Assembly: GCA_023512835.1 (NCBI GenBank) | Contig: CM042088.1 | Location: forward strand, 14,252,078-14,316,077 | DNA length: 64,000 nt | From: Taxillus chinensis | Lineage: Eukaryota > Streptophyta > Magnoliopsida > Santalales > Loranthaceae | Reading direction: 5' to 3' | In this document: piece by piece, positions 22,661-33,920 of the stretch | Layout: every line of letters starts with the position of its first letter | Position numbering within the stretch: position 1 is the stretch's first letter | Position numbers and translations under genes: made by a program | Notes under the pieces: generated by a model | Databases searched by the model: none | Told to the model about the DNA's origin: nothing | What the model saw: the letters and a program-made list of their open reading frames with translations, nothing else

Positions 22661-24433
22661 GAGAAAGAGAGAAAGAGACAGAATCGAAGAGAGAGAGAGA
22701 ATTCTAGGGTTAGGGTTCGAGTGTGAAAACGACGAACATACCTTCGAGCTTCGTCTCTATCAGTGACTTATATATGAGTTGAGAAGTGTATCGTAGAAGT
22801 CACTCACTCTGTTGGTTCATTTTCATGATCTGCGTTCTTTTCTCTGACCCGCCTCTTTGTCATCCGGATCCACCCGTTGGAATATTCAAGCAATGAGTCC
22901 ATGTCACCCCTTAAGTCGGTGTAACTTCCATTTTAAGTGTACAGTGACGTGCTGACGTGTCTGCGATGCTTGAATATTAAGTGACAGACTCCGTCTCGCT
23001 TCGATCCTTTGGACTACAACTCTACGAAGCTAGATGCTTCGAGGCTACGACCCTCAGTGCTTCGAAGCAGCAGTCTTCGATCCCGCAGTTCTTCGATGCA
23101 GTTTGCTTCGAGGTCGACTGCGAATTCAGCGAGCAGTGGATTTCTCTGGACTTTTTCAACACTTAACAACACACATGAGATGCATATGACAATTCACATA
23201 ATATTATTCATGATGAAGAGTGTTGTGAGTGGAATTGAAATTACATGTCTAGAGCTTGATTTCTTTCAACCGTAATGTCTGGTTTACATGTATGGCTATT
23301 GCATCACTACTATTCAAGTCTCCATTCACCTTAGAAATGATTAAGTATTTCATCACACAATAACATGTTCCAGAAAGTGAGCACTATGTTAACATAGCAT
23401 CTGGTAAACCATGGTTTATCAATTGCAGCAACCCAGTCATGAATTTATATTCTCCTCACATATTTAGCAAAACTCACTCAGCAGAGGCCTCACCCTCTCA
23501 CTCTCGGATCAGCATGTGAGTTTGATTCAGGAACTAGAATTGCACTGTTTGGTATGCTCATGGTCAGCCGAATCTTACCACAACCCTGATCCAACAATGA
23601 TTTTCAGTTCAGCATAGATGACTTGAGAGATAAGATGGCCCTATTGAGAATCAGAATACATACTCTATCAATGTCTAATTTACAACTCAGTATAGGTAGA
23701 GTTTGGAGTTTGATCATTCAGCTTGTCTGTGTGAGTTGTCTCTTTTCTTTTGTGGAGCATAATTTTTCAGTGCTTGTTCATGAGCCTTTTTACAAGGAGA
23801 GAGCTCAACACAGTATCTTTTTGAATCACATGATCATACAGTTTGACCTCCAACTATTACTCTAACAGAGACACAATCTGGGGGAATAGTGAGGACTCCC
23901 CCTAAGATAGGCAGTCAATCTACTGTCTATTATCATTTTGCTTTTTTCACCTTGCCTTTTCCAGTAAAAGGTAGTGGCTCTTTTTAAGTAATAGGCTTTT
24001 TATGATTCTCAAAAACTACAGTCTCAGTTATCCTTTGAGCATTAAATCATTGAGGGTCCTTTCCGTGCAAGCCAATAGTACCATGAGATACAATAGTTTC
24101 TGCTAGTTGATGAATGCAATACCACACAGGTGATATTTGCTCAGAATAAAATGACAAGTAATGGGAATATCATTTACTTTAAACATACAGGGAATTGCAC
24201 TCATTTCACTCAAGACTTGAGGATTCATGACAGGTTCCACAAAAGACTTGAACCAGGTTCAGAGGTGGCAAGTTTCATCCATGTGATTTCTCACTTTCCC
24301 GTAGTAGACATGCATGAATCACACTTAGCCATTACTAATTTTCATGGAGACATAAACAGTTATTAACAGTGTCATACTTATCTTCATGCACAGGTAATTA
24401 GGTTGAAATGAAACAAAAGGCATGCTGTGAGAC
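22661..24433 (-). other. Element E spacer between pol and ORF2
   Basis: Untranslated; colinear with 46079-47825 in H. It contains the putative ORF2 promoter (TATA at 22769-22775), a TTCGA-rich stretch (about 22980-23115), a PPT-like AGGGGGAGT (23895-23905, minus strand) and no supportable ORF. Confidence 0.6.
22769..22775 (-). promoter_or_regulatory. Putative ORF2 promoter TATA box in E
   Basis: TATATAA on the minus strand, about 184 bp upstream of the ORF2 ATG once F is removed. It is followed by CGAACCCTAACCCTAG (telobox-like) and a CT-rich leader with GAGA repeats. H has the same layout (46174-46178, about 187 bp). Confidence 0.5.
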
Positions 24434-25040
24434 TTATGAATTTAAATCTAACATGCCAAGTTTTGTCAGAAGTTCATTGAACCTGGCTTCTTGCAGTGGT
24501 TTGGTGAATATGTCAGCAAGCTGGTCATCAGTGGATATATACTCCAGGAAAATGTCTTTCTTCAACACATGATCACGTATGAAGTGATGTCTGACCTCAA
24601 TGTGCTTGGTTTTGGGATACATGACAGTATTATTGGAGATTGCAATGGCACTTGTATTGTCACAATACAGAGGCACGGCCTTCAGGTTACACCCATAGTC
24701 TGAAAGTTGATTGGCCATCCAAAGTAATTGAGCACAACAGCTTCCTGCAGCAATATATTCAGCTTCAGCTGTGGAGGTTGAAACTGAATTCTGTTTCTTG
24801 CTAAACCAAGTTACAAGTCTATTGCCAAGAAGTTGGCATGTTTCACTTGTGCTCTTTCTATCAATCCTGCATCCTGGAAAGTCTGCATCTGAATATCCTC
24901 TTAGTTTGAAATTAGATTCTCTTGGATACCATAGTCCCAAATTCTCAGTTCCCTTCAGATACTGCATAATCCTCTTGACATGTGACAAGTGGGATTCCTT
25001 GGGATTAGCTTGGTATCTGGCACAGATACATGTTGCAAAC
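24434..25040 (-). pseudogene. Element E pol: RNase H end
   Basis: Sense strand reads [87 protein letters not shown] and DQLADIFTKPL, ending LGMLDLNS at 24434. This is the copia RNase H with its Asp, Glu and Asp residues. At 25040 it is cut by G; it resumes at 36720 on the other side, with CAAAC repeated at both junctions. It is the C-terminal third of the Gag-Pol product. Confidence 0.9.
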
Positions 25041-26479
25041 TGTTGGATCAAGCCCAGAATTTGGATAATGCTGATAAAGGCCTATGTAATTTGATTTGAG
25101 ATCTTTTGTGTTTCTTTGATCATTGCAGAACATATGTTATTAATCCGGAGATACACTCGTGAGAGCAAAGCTAAGGACAGGATACATAATCCTGATCCGG
25201 ACAAGAGTGAGTGTCGTCAAACACTTGGTAAATAACCAAGTCACCAATACATACGGAATAAGGAACATTCGTGCAGACTAAGAACTTAAAAGCTACGTAT
25301 TACAGAATTTGCTCTTAATGCCTCAAACGGACTAAGTCAAACTGATGCAGAGTAAGAATCTTGGTCTACAAGGTCGCACAGAGTAAAAGAGTCAACACGG
25401 AGCTAAAAAGTTAAGTCTTTCACTCAAATGAACTAAAGTAAAGAAGACACGGAGTAAGGCATCCGAGTCTTTCATACACACGGAGTAAGAAAGTACTGAT
25501 GCGGAATAAGGACCCGAGTCCTTATTCGCACGGAGTAAGGAACTTAGATGCGGAGTAAGGAATCCGGACCACTCACTCATGTGGAGTAAGGATGTGCTAG
25601 TACGGAGTAAGCCATCCAATCCTTTAGACTCACACGGAGTAAGGAACTTACATACGGGGTAAGGAACTTACATACGGAGTAAGGAACTTACATGCGGAGT
25701 AAGGAAGCGCTGATACGGAATAAGCACTCCGACCTTCTAATTCATACGGAGTAAGGAAGCGCTGACACGGACTAAGGATTCCAGTATCAAATAGATATGG
25801 AGTAAGCAACCACTGACACGGAGTAAGGTTTCGAGCTTCATTAGCTACGGAGTAAGGAAAATTACACCGGACCAAGAAGATGCTGCTTCGACTTAACCGC
25901 ATTTAAGGTTATCAGCTCGTGGTGTCCTGACGTAAGACAAACTTGTTGAGAACCTGAAGAATCTAACACGTGGATCACCCGGATATGTGGACACAACTTT
26001 AATTATATTTGGGAACTCACAAAGGCACTTATACTCTTCAAACCCAAGATCTTGAGCTCCACAAACCGCAACAGTCAAAGCAGAGAGACTACCGAGGAAT
26101 AGTTAGTGCTGAACGCATTCCGGAACTACAAGTTCCAAGGTTTTCTTTTAGGAATGTTTTCGTATAAATATTTATACTTGTATATTTAAAGGGGTGAGCG
26201 AGCAAGCCTGAATCAATCCTGAGTTTGCATAAGAGTTCAAAGAGATAATAGGCTAGTGTGTGAATCCTTTTGTAAACAGAGTGTAAGAGAGTCTTGTTTC
26301 TATTTTGTTGTATTTATCTTTTGATAATAAAACAAATACTTCCACTATCTGGTTATCTTCCGCAGTGATTCTATCACTTAACTAGATAAGTGTTTGTGTC
26401 ATAAGAGAATAGAAAGAGTTTCGATAAGAGCCTATTCACACCCCCCCCCCCCCCCCCTCTAGGCTCCAAGGGACCATCA
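25041..26479 (+). repeat. Element G 5' LTR (1,439 bp)
   Basis: Starts TGTTGGATCAAG and ends GGGACCATCA before the PBS. It holds a minisatellite of CGGAGTAAGGA units (about 25250-25860), an A/T-rich TATA-like zone (TATATTTAAAGGGG, about 26180-26193) and a long C run (about 26440-26456). Confidence 0.9.
25395..25860 (+). repeat. CGGAGTAAGGA minisatellite in G's 5' LTR
   Basis: At least 15 copies of CGGAGTAAGGA-like units spaced about 15-35 bp apart. The same array occurs in D's 3' LTR (about 62610-63150). Spacers differ, so the unit rather than the spacer is conserved. Confidence 0.85.
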
Positions 26480-26481
26480 AG

Positions 26482-26493
26482 CGGTATCAGAGC
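26482..26493 (+). other. Element G primer-binding site (tRNA-iMet)
   Basis: CGGTATCAGAGC, two bases after the LTR end; eleven of twelve bases match the iMet-tRNA complement. Confidence 0.85.
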
Positions 26494-26540
26494 AAGTTCT
26501 ATTTGTTCCAAGTAGAGATCCCACTCTTTCACTCTCAGCA

Positions 26541-28832
26541 ATGGCCGAAGAAAGCAGTATGCTATTCAACACTCGCCTTAACTCCGGAGGTGCACAAGAG
26601 CCCATCCTGAATCGAAGCAGCAGTGAAAACGTCGACCCACCTCAACCTACTGCTGCTTAACCACAGAGTTCTGGTTTTACTCTGACAAAACCGCCCAAAT
26701 TCACACCTGAGCTTTTCTCCCAGTGGAAGGCTCGCATGAAGATGTTCATGGTATGCCATGACCATCTCATGTGGCCCTGTCTTCATCAGGAGATTCCAAT
26801 TCCGATGACTATCGGAGAACATGGAGTTAGAAGGCCAAAGATGGATGCCAAACTTACCAACGATGAAAGAGCCTGGCAGTGCGCCAGCGAAAAGGCTCTG
26901 GCTTACATTACATCGTCTTTGGATTCCGAGGCTTTCATGGACATCCAGGGCTGCACGTCAGCAAAAGCTGTCTGGGATAAACTGACAATCCTCTATGAGG
27001 GAAGTTAGTCCCAGATGCAAAATGTGATATGTGCTCTTAGACAGAACTTTGAGAGTTTCAATCACAAACCTGGCGAATCCCTTGAGAGTATCTATCGGAG
27101 ATTCGGCAAGCTCATTCTAGAGCTAAAAACTGTCAATGAACACTACACTCAGTCTCAAATCAATGACAAGATCTTTCGATCCTTGCCGGATCGCTACTAC
27201 TCCAAGCAGCTCCAGATGCAAGCTGACAAAAACTGGCCGTTCACTGCCCTTGAAGAAATATACGGAGAGCTTCGGACTCATGAGGTCAGATTCAGATACA
27301 CTGACCGTGATGAGAAAATAGCTCGGAAAGAAAAAGGGGTAGCTCTCAAAGCTACGGAATGCTCCAGTAGTCATCAAGAGGATGATACGGATGAGTCAAA
27401 GAATTCTGACTCAGACGCAGAAGAGGAAATAGCTCTTCTTGTAAAATCCTTTGAACGATTCCTTCGAAAAAGTAGAAAAGGATTCAGAAGAGGCTCCTCA
27501 TCATCCAGGAGGAAGGAACGATCGAAGTCGAGCTCCCAATAATGCTTTAATTTTGGGAAATCTGATCACTGGGCCAAAGAATGCACATCCAAATCTAAGA
27601 CGGCAGAGAAAAGTGACAAGGTTACTTCTCGACGTACGACCTCAGACAACAGCAAGAACAAGTGGAAGGCGCTCGTGACAAAGTACTTCAGTGGCTCGGA
27701 AAAAGAGGAGGAATCCTCGGATGATGAGCCAACTTCTAAGCCGAACGTCTGCCTCATGGCCAATACTGAGGTACCTTCTATCTCTGAACTCATGAGTAAA
27801 ATAGAATCTCTTATTACTGAACGTGATCATGAAAAGAATGAGAGACTAATAATTACTCAAATGTACAAAGATATGGAAAGTCAGAATAAACGTCTTGAAT
27901 TTACTATTACTAGACTTGAAAAAGACATAGCTGACTTCAGAGGAAAAGAAGCTTGGTATCACGATCTAAGGGCTGAAAATCATCTGCTAAATACCAATCT
28001 CTCAGGCCTAAAAGTTATTGTAAAAAGACTCGAGAATGAACTTGAACAAGAAAAGGAAATAAACCGTAAGTGGCTTAAATCCGGGGAAATAGCCTCTTCA
28101 TTTAGGACTGATCCAGATAATGTTCGAGTCAAACCTGGCCTAAGCTCAGAATCATCAACCTCCAATGCTCAAACTACTGAGTGTCCTCCGGATTTCACTC
28201 CAAAACTAACCAACTTATATCCTGTTAGTACGTCTAAACCGTTGGATGGTTTCATTTTAGGTGGCACCATAGTTTATGACTGTGGAGTTTAGGTTGTTAC
28301 TGCACTTCCCGAAGCAGTAGCACCCGTAACTAATGATGAAGGGAAGGCTGCTGCAGTTAAAGCCAAAACTGTAGCACCCAAAAAGAAAGGAAAGGCTAAG
28401 GCTGACGCATCTAGGGCCAAGAGCGCATCACCCAAACGCAATGGATTAGGCCACAGGGAACAGAGTAGAAAGTCTGTAAAATCTAAGAGACCTGTATCCC
28501 CTGTTTGTACTCCGCATTATAGTGTCTGTTCCATCTGTAGGGAAATAGGTCATTATCACTATGAATGTTGGAGTTTATCTGATAACTGGCTTTGTAATCA
28601 AATTCGTACCAATAAAGATCAGTTTAATAAAAAGGATTCTTCGAGCAAAACAAAAGCTAAACCTCAAAGGAGTGTCTCTCCCAAGATAACCCAAATAAAA
28701 GAAGCAGCTGAAACTAACAAATTAAAGTCAACTTGGAGAGCTAAAAGTCCTAGCAAAGTCAAATCTGGAACTGTTGACATTACTGCTATTCTTTCTAACC
28801 GCCCGAAACAAGTTTGGGCACCAAAAGTATAA
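26541..28832 (+). pseudogene. Element G gag (in-frame stops)
   Basis: ATG at 26541 (MAEESSMLFNTRL) opens one frame that can be followed to a TAA at 28830-28832. Domains: copia gag core (FSQWKARMKMFM, AWQCASEKALAYI, AKAVWDKLTILYEG, LESIYRRFGKL), a basic Ser/Arg patch, a first zinc knuckle at 27543-27584 whose second Cys is Phe (CFNFGKSDHWAKEC), a coiled coil (ELMSKIESLITERDHEKNE), a Lys-rich stretch and an intact second knuckle at 28527-28568 (CSICREIGHYHYEC). Stops at 26658, 27006, 27540 and 28290 break it. The 28830 stop may be natural because H and E have a stop at the same place. Two knuckles and a long coiled tail fit Sirevirus gag. Confidence 0.85.
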
Positions 28833-31800
28833 ACTGTTGTCTTTCAGGAGCATCTCAGGAATGCATTGCCGGATCACTTGAAGTTAAAGATCAATCAAAG
28901 CAAGTGGATCCTTGATAGTGGATGCTCCGGACATATGACGGGTGATCAGACTCTGCTTGTAGAAGTTAATGAAAAACGAGGTCCATCCGTTTCATATGGT
29001 GACAACAAGACAAAGGTAAGACTGTCGGGTATGGCACTTTAACCAACAGTTGTGTATCAATCACTAGAGTTGCACTAGTCGAAGGTTTGAAGCATAATTT
29101 GCTAAGTGTGAGTAATTTATGTGACAAAGGATTTACTGTTTCCTTTATGTCCAACACCTGTACAGTAAGGGAAAACTTATCCAGAGATGTAAACTTATCC
29201 GGATCAAGAGATGGGGACATATACTCAGTAGTCTTAAGAAATAATTCTTCTGACCATGTATGCTTCCTCACTAAAGCTTCAGATGAAGATAGTTGGTTAT
29301 GGCACAAGCGATGTGCACATTTAAACTTTAAGACACTGTCTAAGTTAGCATCACTTGATCTTGTCACTGGTCTACCTAAACTCAAATACTCCAGAGACAC
29401 TCTCTGTCGAGAATGCCAACTCGACAAACAGACCAAACGTAGCTTTAAGAGCAAATCAGTTAATTCAATAACTGCTCCTCTGCAACTTCTTCATATGGAC
29501 CTCTGTGGTCCTATTTCTGTTCCTTCGCTGGCTGGTGCGAGATATACCCTTGTGGTTATCGATGATTTCACCAGATACACATGGGTGATGTTCCTGAAAT
29601 CAAAGGATCAAACTTTTGAGCATCTTGTAGATCTTTTCAACTGGATAAGCAACTCACAAGGACTGAGCATAAAGTGCATCAGGAGTGATCATGGTACAGA
29701 ATTTGATTTTTCAGTTATGAGATCATATTGTTCTGAACAGGGCATTCAGCATGACTTCTCTGCGCCCAGAACTCCACAACAAAATCGGGTAGCTGAGCGC
29801 AAGAATCGTACTTTAGTCGAGGCTGGCAGATCTATGTTAGCAGGGGCAACGCTTCCTCTCAGTCTATGGGCTGAAGTTGTGTCCATTGCCTGCTATGTTC
29901 AGAACAGAACTCTAATAAATAAATCTACCATGAAAACACCCTATGAGATGTGGAGAGGACGAAAGCCTTCAATTTCACATTTCAGAGCTTTTGGGTGTAC
30001 TTGCTATATATTGATAAATGGCAAAGAAACCCGGAATAAATTTGAACCAAAATCTGATGATGAGATTTTTGTCGGGTACTCATTACATAGCAAGGCTTAT
30101 CGGGTCTTCAATAGAAAACTTTTTAAAGTTGAAGAATCTATCCATGTGACTTTTGATGAAGCTAATCTTGATTGGTCAAAAGTTGCTTCTTCAAGTTCTA
30201 ATGTGCAGGTCCCGGACAGCAACATCGATTACTCGAAGTTTATGAATATTCTTGATACATATTCTGACCAACCACGTGGTATCAGCGAAGCACAAAGAAA
30301 TTATATGGATGATGCTACGGATGACTCAGACTCAGGACTACCATTAAGCTCCGGACATACTCCCTCGGATACCCAAAATTCCGGAGCACCTTCAAGCCCG
30401 TCCGAACCAATTAACACTGAAAGAAATAGTGTTGAAGAACTACCTAGTTCTACTATACCTTCTAATACGGAAACATCTAGTCTGGAAGAAGCTCAACCAG
30501 CAGATATACTCGAACCACCTAATCTGGCAGAGCTTCAAATTATTCAAGATCAACCATCACATGCACAGAATTACAGATGGACCCGAAACCATCCCTCAGA
30601 TCAAGTGATTGGTGATCCTACTGTTGGTGTAAGAATAAGAGCAGCCACCTCCAACATGTGTTTTTACTCATGTTTTCTATCTCAAATAAAACCAAAGGTG
30701 GTGGCTGAAGCTCTTCGGGATTCGAATTGGATAGAAGCCATGCAAGAAGAGCTGAATCAATTTAAGAGAAATAATGTGTGGACTCTAGTACCAAGGCCTA
30801 AGTCTCAGCAAGTCATAGGAGTTAAATGGGTGTTCCGGAACAAGCTTGATACGGATGGAATTGTAATCCGGAACAAAGCCAGACTGGTAGCCAAAGGATA
30901 TCGTCAAGAAGAAGGAATAGACTATGATGAGACCTTTGCTCCGGTGGCAAGACTTGAGGCAATCCGAATGTTTCTGGCGTATGCTTCATATGAAAACTTC
31001 ATAGTTTATCAAATGGACGTCAAGAGCGCATTCCTGAATGGAGATCTTCAAGAGGAGGTGTACGTTGAACAACCTCCAGGTTTCATTGAACCCAAGGCTG
31101 GACATCTGGTTTACAAATTACGGAAAGCCTTGTATGGATTGAAGCAAGCTCCAAGAGCCTGGTACGATACACTTTCAGAATTCTTACTTGCTCACAACTT
31201 TCAAAAAGGGAAGATTGACACCACACTATTCTTACGGAAAGAGAAAGGACATACTCTGATTGTACAGATATATGTGGATGATATCATTTTCGGATCAACT
31301 AATCCGAAACTTTGTGATGAATTCGGCAAGTTGATGACTGACAAGTTTGAGATGAGTATGATGGGAGAACTGTCCTACTTCCTTGGGATCGAAGTCAAAC
31401 AACTGAAGGAAGGGACCTTCATAAACCAAGCTAAGTATACTCGCGACTTAATCAAGAAGTTTGGTATGGAAGGTTCGTCTCCCGTCAAAACTCTATTGCC
31501 AGTCAATGCCAAGTTAGACCCAGATGTTGATGGCAAATCTGTGAATGTGACTGAGTACAGAGGGATGATTGGATCCTTGCTGTATCTTACAGTAAGTCGC
31601 CCGGACATAATGTTTGCAACTTGCATCTGCGCAAGATATCAAGCGAATCCCAAAGAGTCTCATATGCTTCATGTAAAACAGATATTAAGGTATCTCAAAG
31701 GGACAATTAATTTGGGACTTTGGTACCCAAAAGAGTCCAACTTCGCCTTATCCGGATATTCTGATGCTGATTTTGCTGGGTGTCACATAGACAGGAAAAG

Positions 31801-32218
31801 CACCAGTGGTACATGCCAATTTCTTGGAAACAGATTAATCTCTTGGTTCAGTAAGAAGCAAAATTCCGTATCAACATCTACTGCTGAAGTAGAATATATA
31901 GCTGCTGGGAGTTGCTGCGCACAGCTTCTCTGGATGCAAAGTCAACTTACTGACTACGGATTCAACATGACATCTGTTCCACTCTACTATGACAATACCA
32001 GTGCTATTGCTATTAGCAATAATCCTGTCATGCATCCAAAGACAAAACATATTGAGGTCAGGCATCATTTCATTCGCGATCATGTTCTTAAGAAGCACAT
32101 ATCCCTGGAACATGTTGCTACTGAAGATCAACTGGAGGATATACTTACAAAGCCCCTACCTGATGTAAGATTTTCTGAACTTCTTCTCAAATTAGGTATG
32201 CTTGACTTTTCTGTATAG
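28833..32218 (+). pseudogene. Element G pro-pol (integrase, RT, RNase H open)
   Basis: The protease motif WILDSGCSGHMTGD (Asp codon 28914-28916) is in the gag frame; a one-base loss near 29013 shifts the rest to the frame that is open from 29087 to 32218 (1,043 codons from its first ATG). Visible in order: the integrase zinc region ([11 protein letters not shown]...CRECQLDKQ), the DDE residues ([25 protein letters not shown]), a GY-type C-terminal motif, RT ([35 protein letters not shown] at 31271-31282) and RNase H ([42 protein letters not shown]). The usual QQNGVAER is QQNRVAER. Order INT before RT makes it Ty1/copia. All catalytic residues I can check are present. Confidence 0.92.
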
Positions 32219-33798
32219 CTTCTCACCTGTTATCCATCAGTAGTTGTTTTCAGAATATGCATTGTGCATTTATTGATAGTAGTAGATACATACTAATCTT
32301 AATGATGATCATACTTACTGTCTAATGTGTTTCATGCTTCTGATATTGATAGCAACTTCATATTTGGGATGATGCTTGCGTTTCCCAACTGAAGTCGTTT
32401 AAGCAAACATGATTAAAGTTTATATGATTAACCTCATTCTGGTTTCATGATCTTAATTTCCACCGATTACCACATGACAAATGCCTGTTCATTTAGATTA
32501 CTCTATTAACATGTATTGTTGAAGAAATGAAATGGGTTAGCTCGGAATGCCTGGTGGATGAATACACAATCGCATTCTGATCAGCTTCTGAAGTATAGTT
32601 TCCTAAAAAGATAGACCGTGCTGAATTTCTTTAAGCTGGAAAGGTCTACCTAGAGGATTGCACAATCTACGGGGGAGAAAATGCTTTATAAATTATTCAA
32701 GTAATGCCCCCCGTATATGTCTCATGACCTCTTTCCTGGCTGTCTATTCGAAGGGGAGCCTTTCATTGAGAGGATCGAATGATCTACGGGGGAGCCTAAG
32801 CTTCATCTATTACCTCAGTAATAACCCCCTAATATGTCTCAGATACTCCCTCCTCTGAACCTTTACTTCCGGATCTGACTGGACATGCGTTGTTAAAACA
32901 GAATTGCGGCATGCTTGGATGTATTTTTTTTCTTCAACCATGCATTTTAATCGCATAATCAATTGCTTGCTTTTGACATGTGTCCACTTCCTCATTTTTC
33001 ACTCATGAATCCTAGTTTGGTCAAATCATATGATTTTTAATTAATCTTAGTTACGTCGTTCAGCAGGATGGTTTCGCTATGTTGACCTATATGAACTTGT
33101 GTATTTATTATCTGACATATGCCCTGATTCAGTCACATTGATCATTCTCTAGTATGTATATATCTATTTCATTCTTGGTAATGCATAAGTTCTGTTACTC
33201 ATTAGTTCGGATTATATAGCTCTTCACTGACTATTTTCTCCTATCCGTACTAATCCTTGCCCGTTAAGCTTTTGTACTTTTAGCTTATTTTTGTGAAGCT
33301 ACAGGTTCAGATTTTCTTTGCACCCTTATCGATAAATCCAGTCCATAGTCTTGGATTTGAAGTGTTGTGGTACTTCTCTTCTCTTCGACTTATTGACAGC
33401 AAATGAATCTACTTCTACTTCTCTTTAACCGCACTCTGTTACTACGGACACGGTCTACTTTTCATCCGGATACTCGTCACACGACTATCGTTAATTCCGG
33501 ATGATTGCCGGTTCATTCCTCCGGACTCCTGACACTGTCAAATTGTGATAATCCATGTCTTATTATATATCGGGTGCTTTTGAGGAGGCATCATGATGAT
33601 TCATTAAATGCATGTCTCGGGATGCTCACACTTCCCCGGAAGGCAAACAGTTGTTACCCTTACTTGGTCATGCCGTCTCCACATCATCTTTTAATTTGGA
33701 GGCGCATCGATATCAAGACTAATCACATCATCCTATCAAGCGGTTTACTGTTTCACTCGCCACATTCCTAGACCCGCTGACATTTACGGACTCGGTTT
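32219..33798 (+). other. Element G spacer between pol and ORF2
   Basis: About 1.6 kb without a supportable gene. Three PPT-like motifs lie at 32671-32677 (GGGGGAG), 32751-32758 (AAGGGGAG) and 32787-32794 (CGGGGGAG). Two of these are preceded by GAGGATYG-type segments, so a roughly 110-bp unit appears duplicated. D holds a matching block at 56390-57160 and 58674-59449. Confidence 0.6.
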
Positions 33799-33805
33799 TA
33801 TATAT
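33799..33805 (+). promoter_or_regulatory. Putative ORF2 promoter TATA box in G
   Basis: TATATAT followed by TCTGG, 122 bp before the ORF2 ATG, with a pyrimidine-rich leader containing AAATCCCTAA. D has the same arrangement at 59450-59456, 119 bp before its ATG. That the spacing is kept while the spacer has drifted supports function. Confidence 0.5.
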
Positions 33806-33920
33806 TCTGGTCATTCCTGCGAAGCACGAGTGTTACTCTTTTCAAATCCCTAAAACTCTCGTTGCTCCTTCAATCCCCAAAGACCTTGCCTTCCCTCTCG
33901 CCCTTCACCTTTCATCTATA

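Larger units (their letters stand above)
14193..22665 (-). mobile_element. Element F: recent non-autonomous LTR element
   Basis: F occupies 14198-22660 and is flanked by GAGAA (14193-14197 and 22661-22665). Two LTRs of 1,885 and 1,908 bp are almost identical and differ mainly by repeat-unit number and scattered single bases, so insertion was recent. PBS and PPT are intact. The 4.7 kb interior has no recognisable protease, RT, RNase H or integrase, only a gag-like remnant with part of a zinc knuckle. It fits a large non-autonomous derivative (LARD-like) of a Ty3/gypsy family moved by a helper. It lies in the 5' leader of E's ORF2. Confidence 0.85.

Noticed and set aside
26437..26456. Long C run in G's LTR as a functional signal
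   Set aside because: Length differs between the two LTR copies of G and such runs are prone to slippage and base-calling error.
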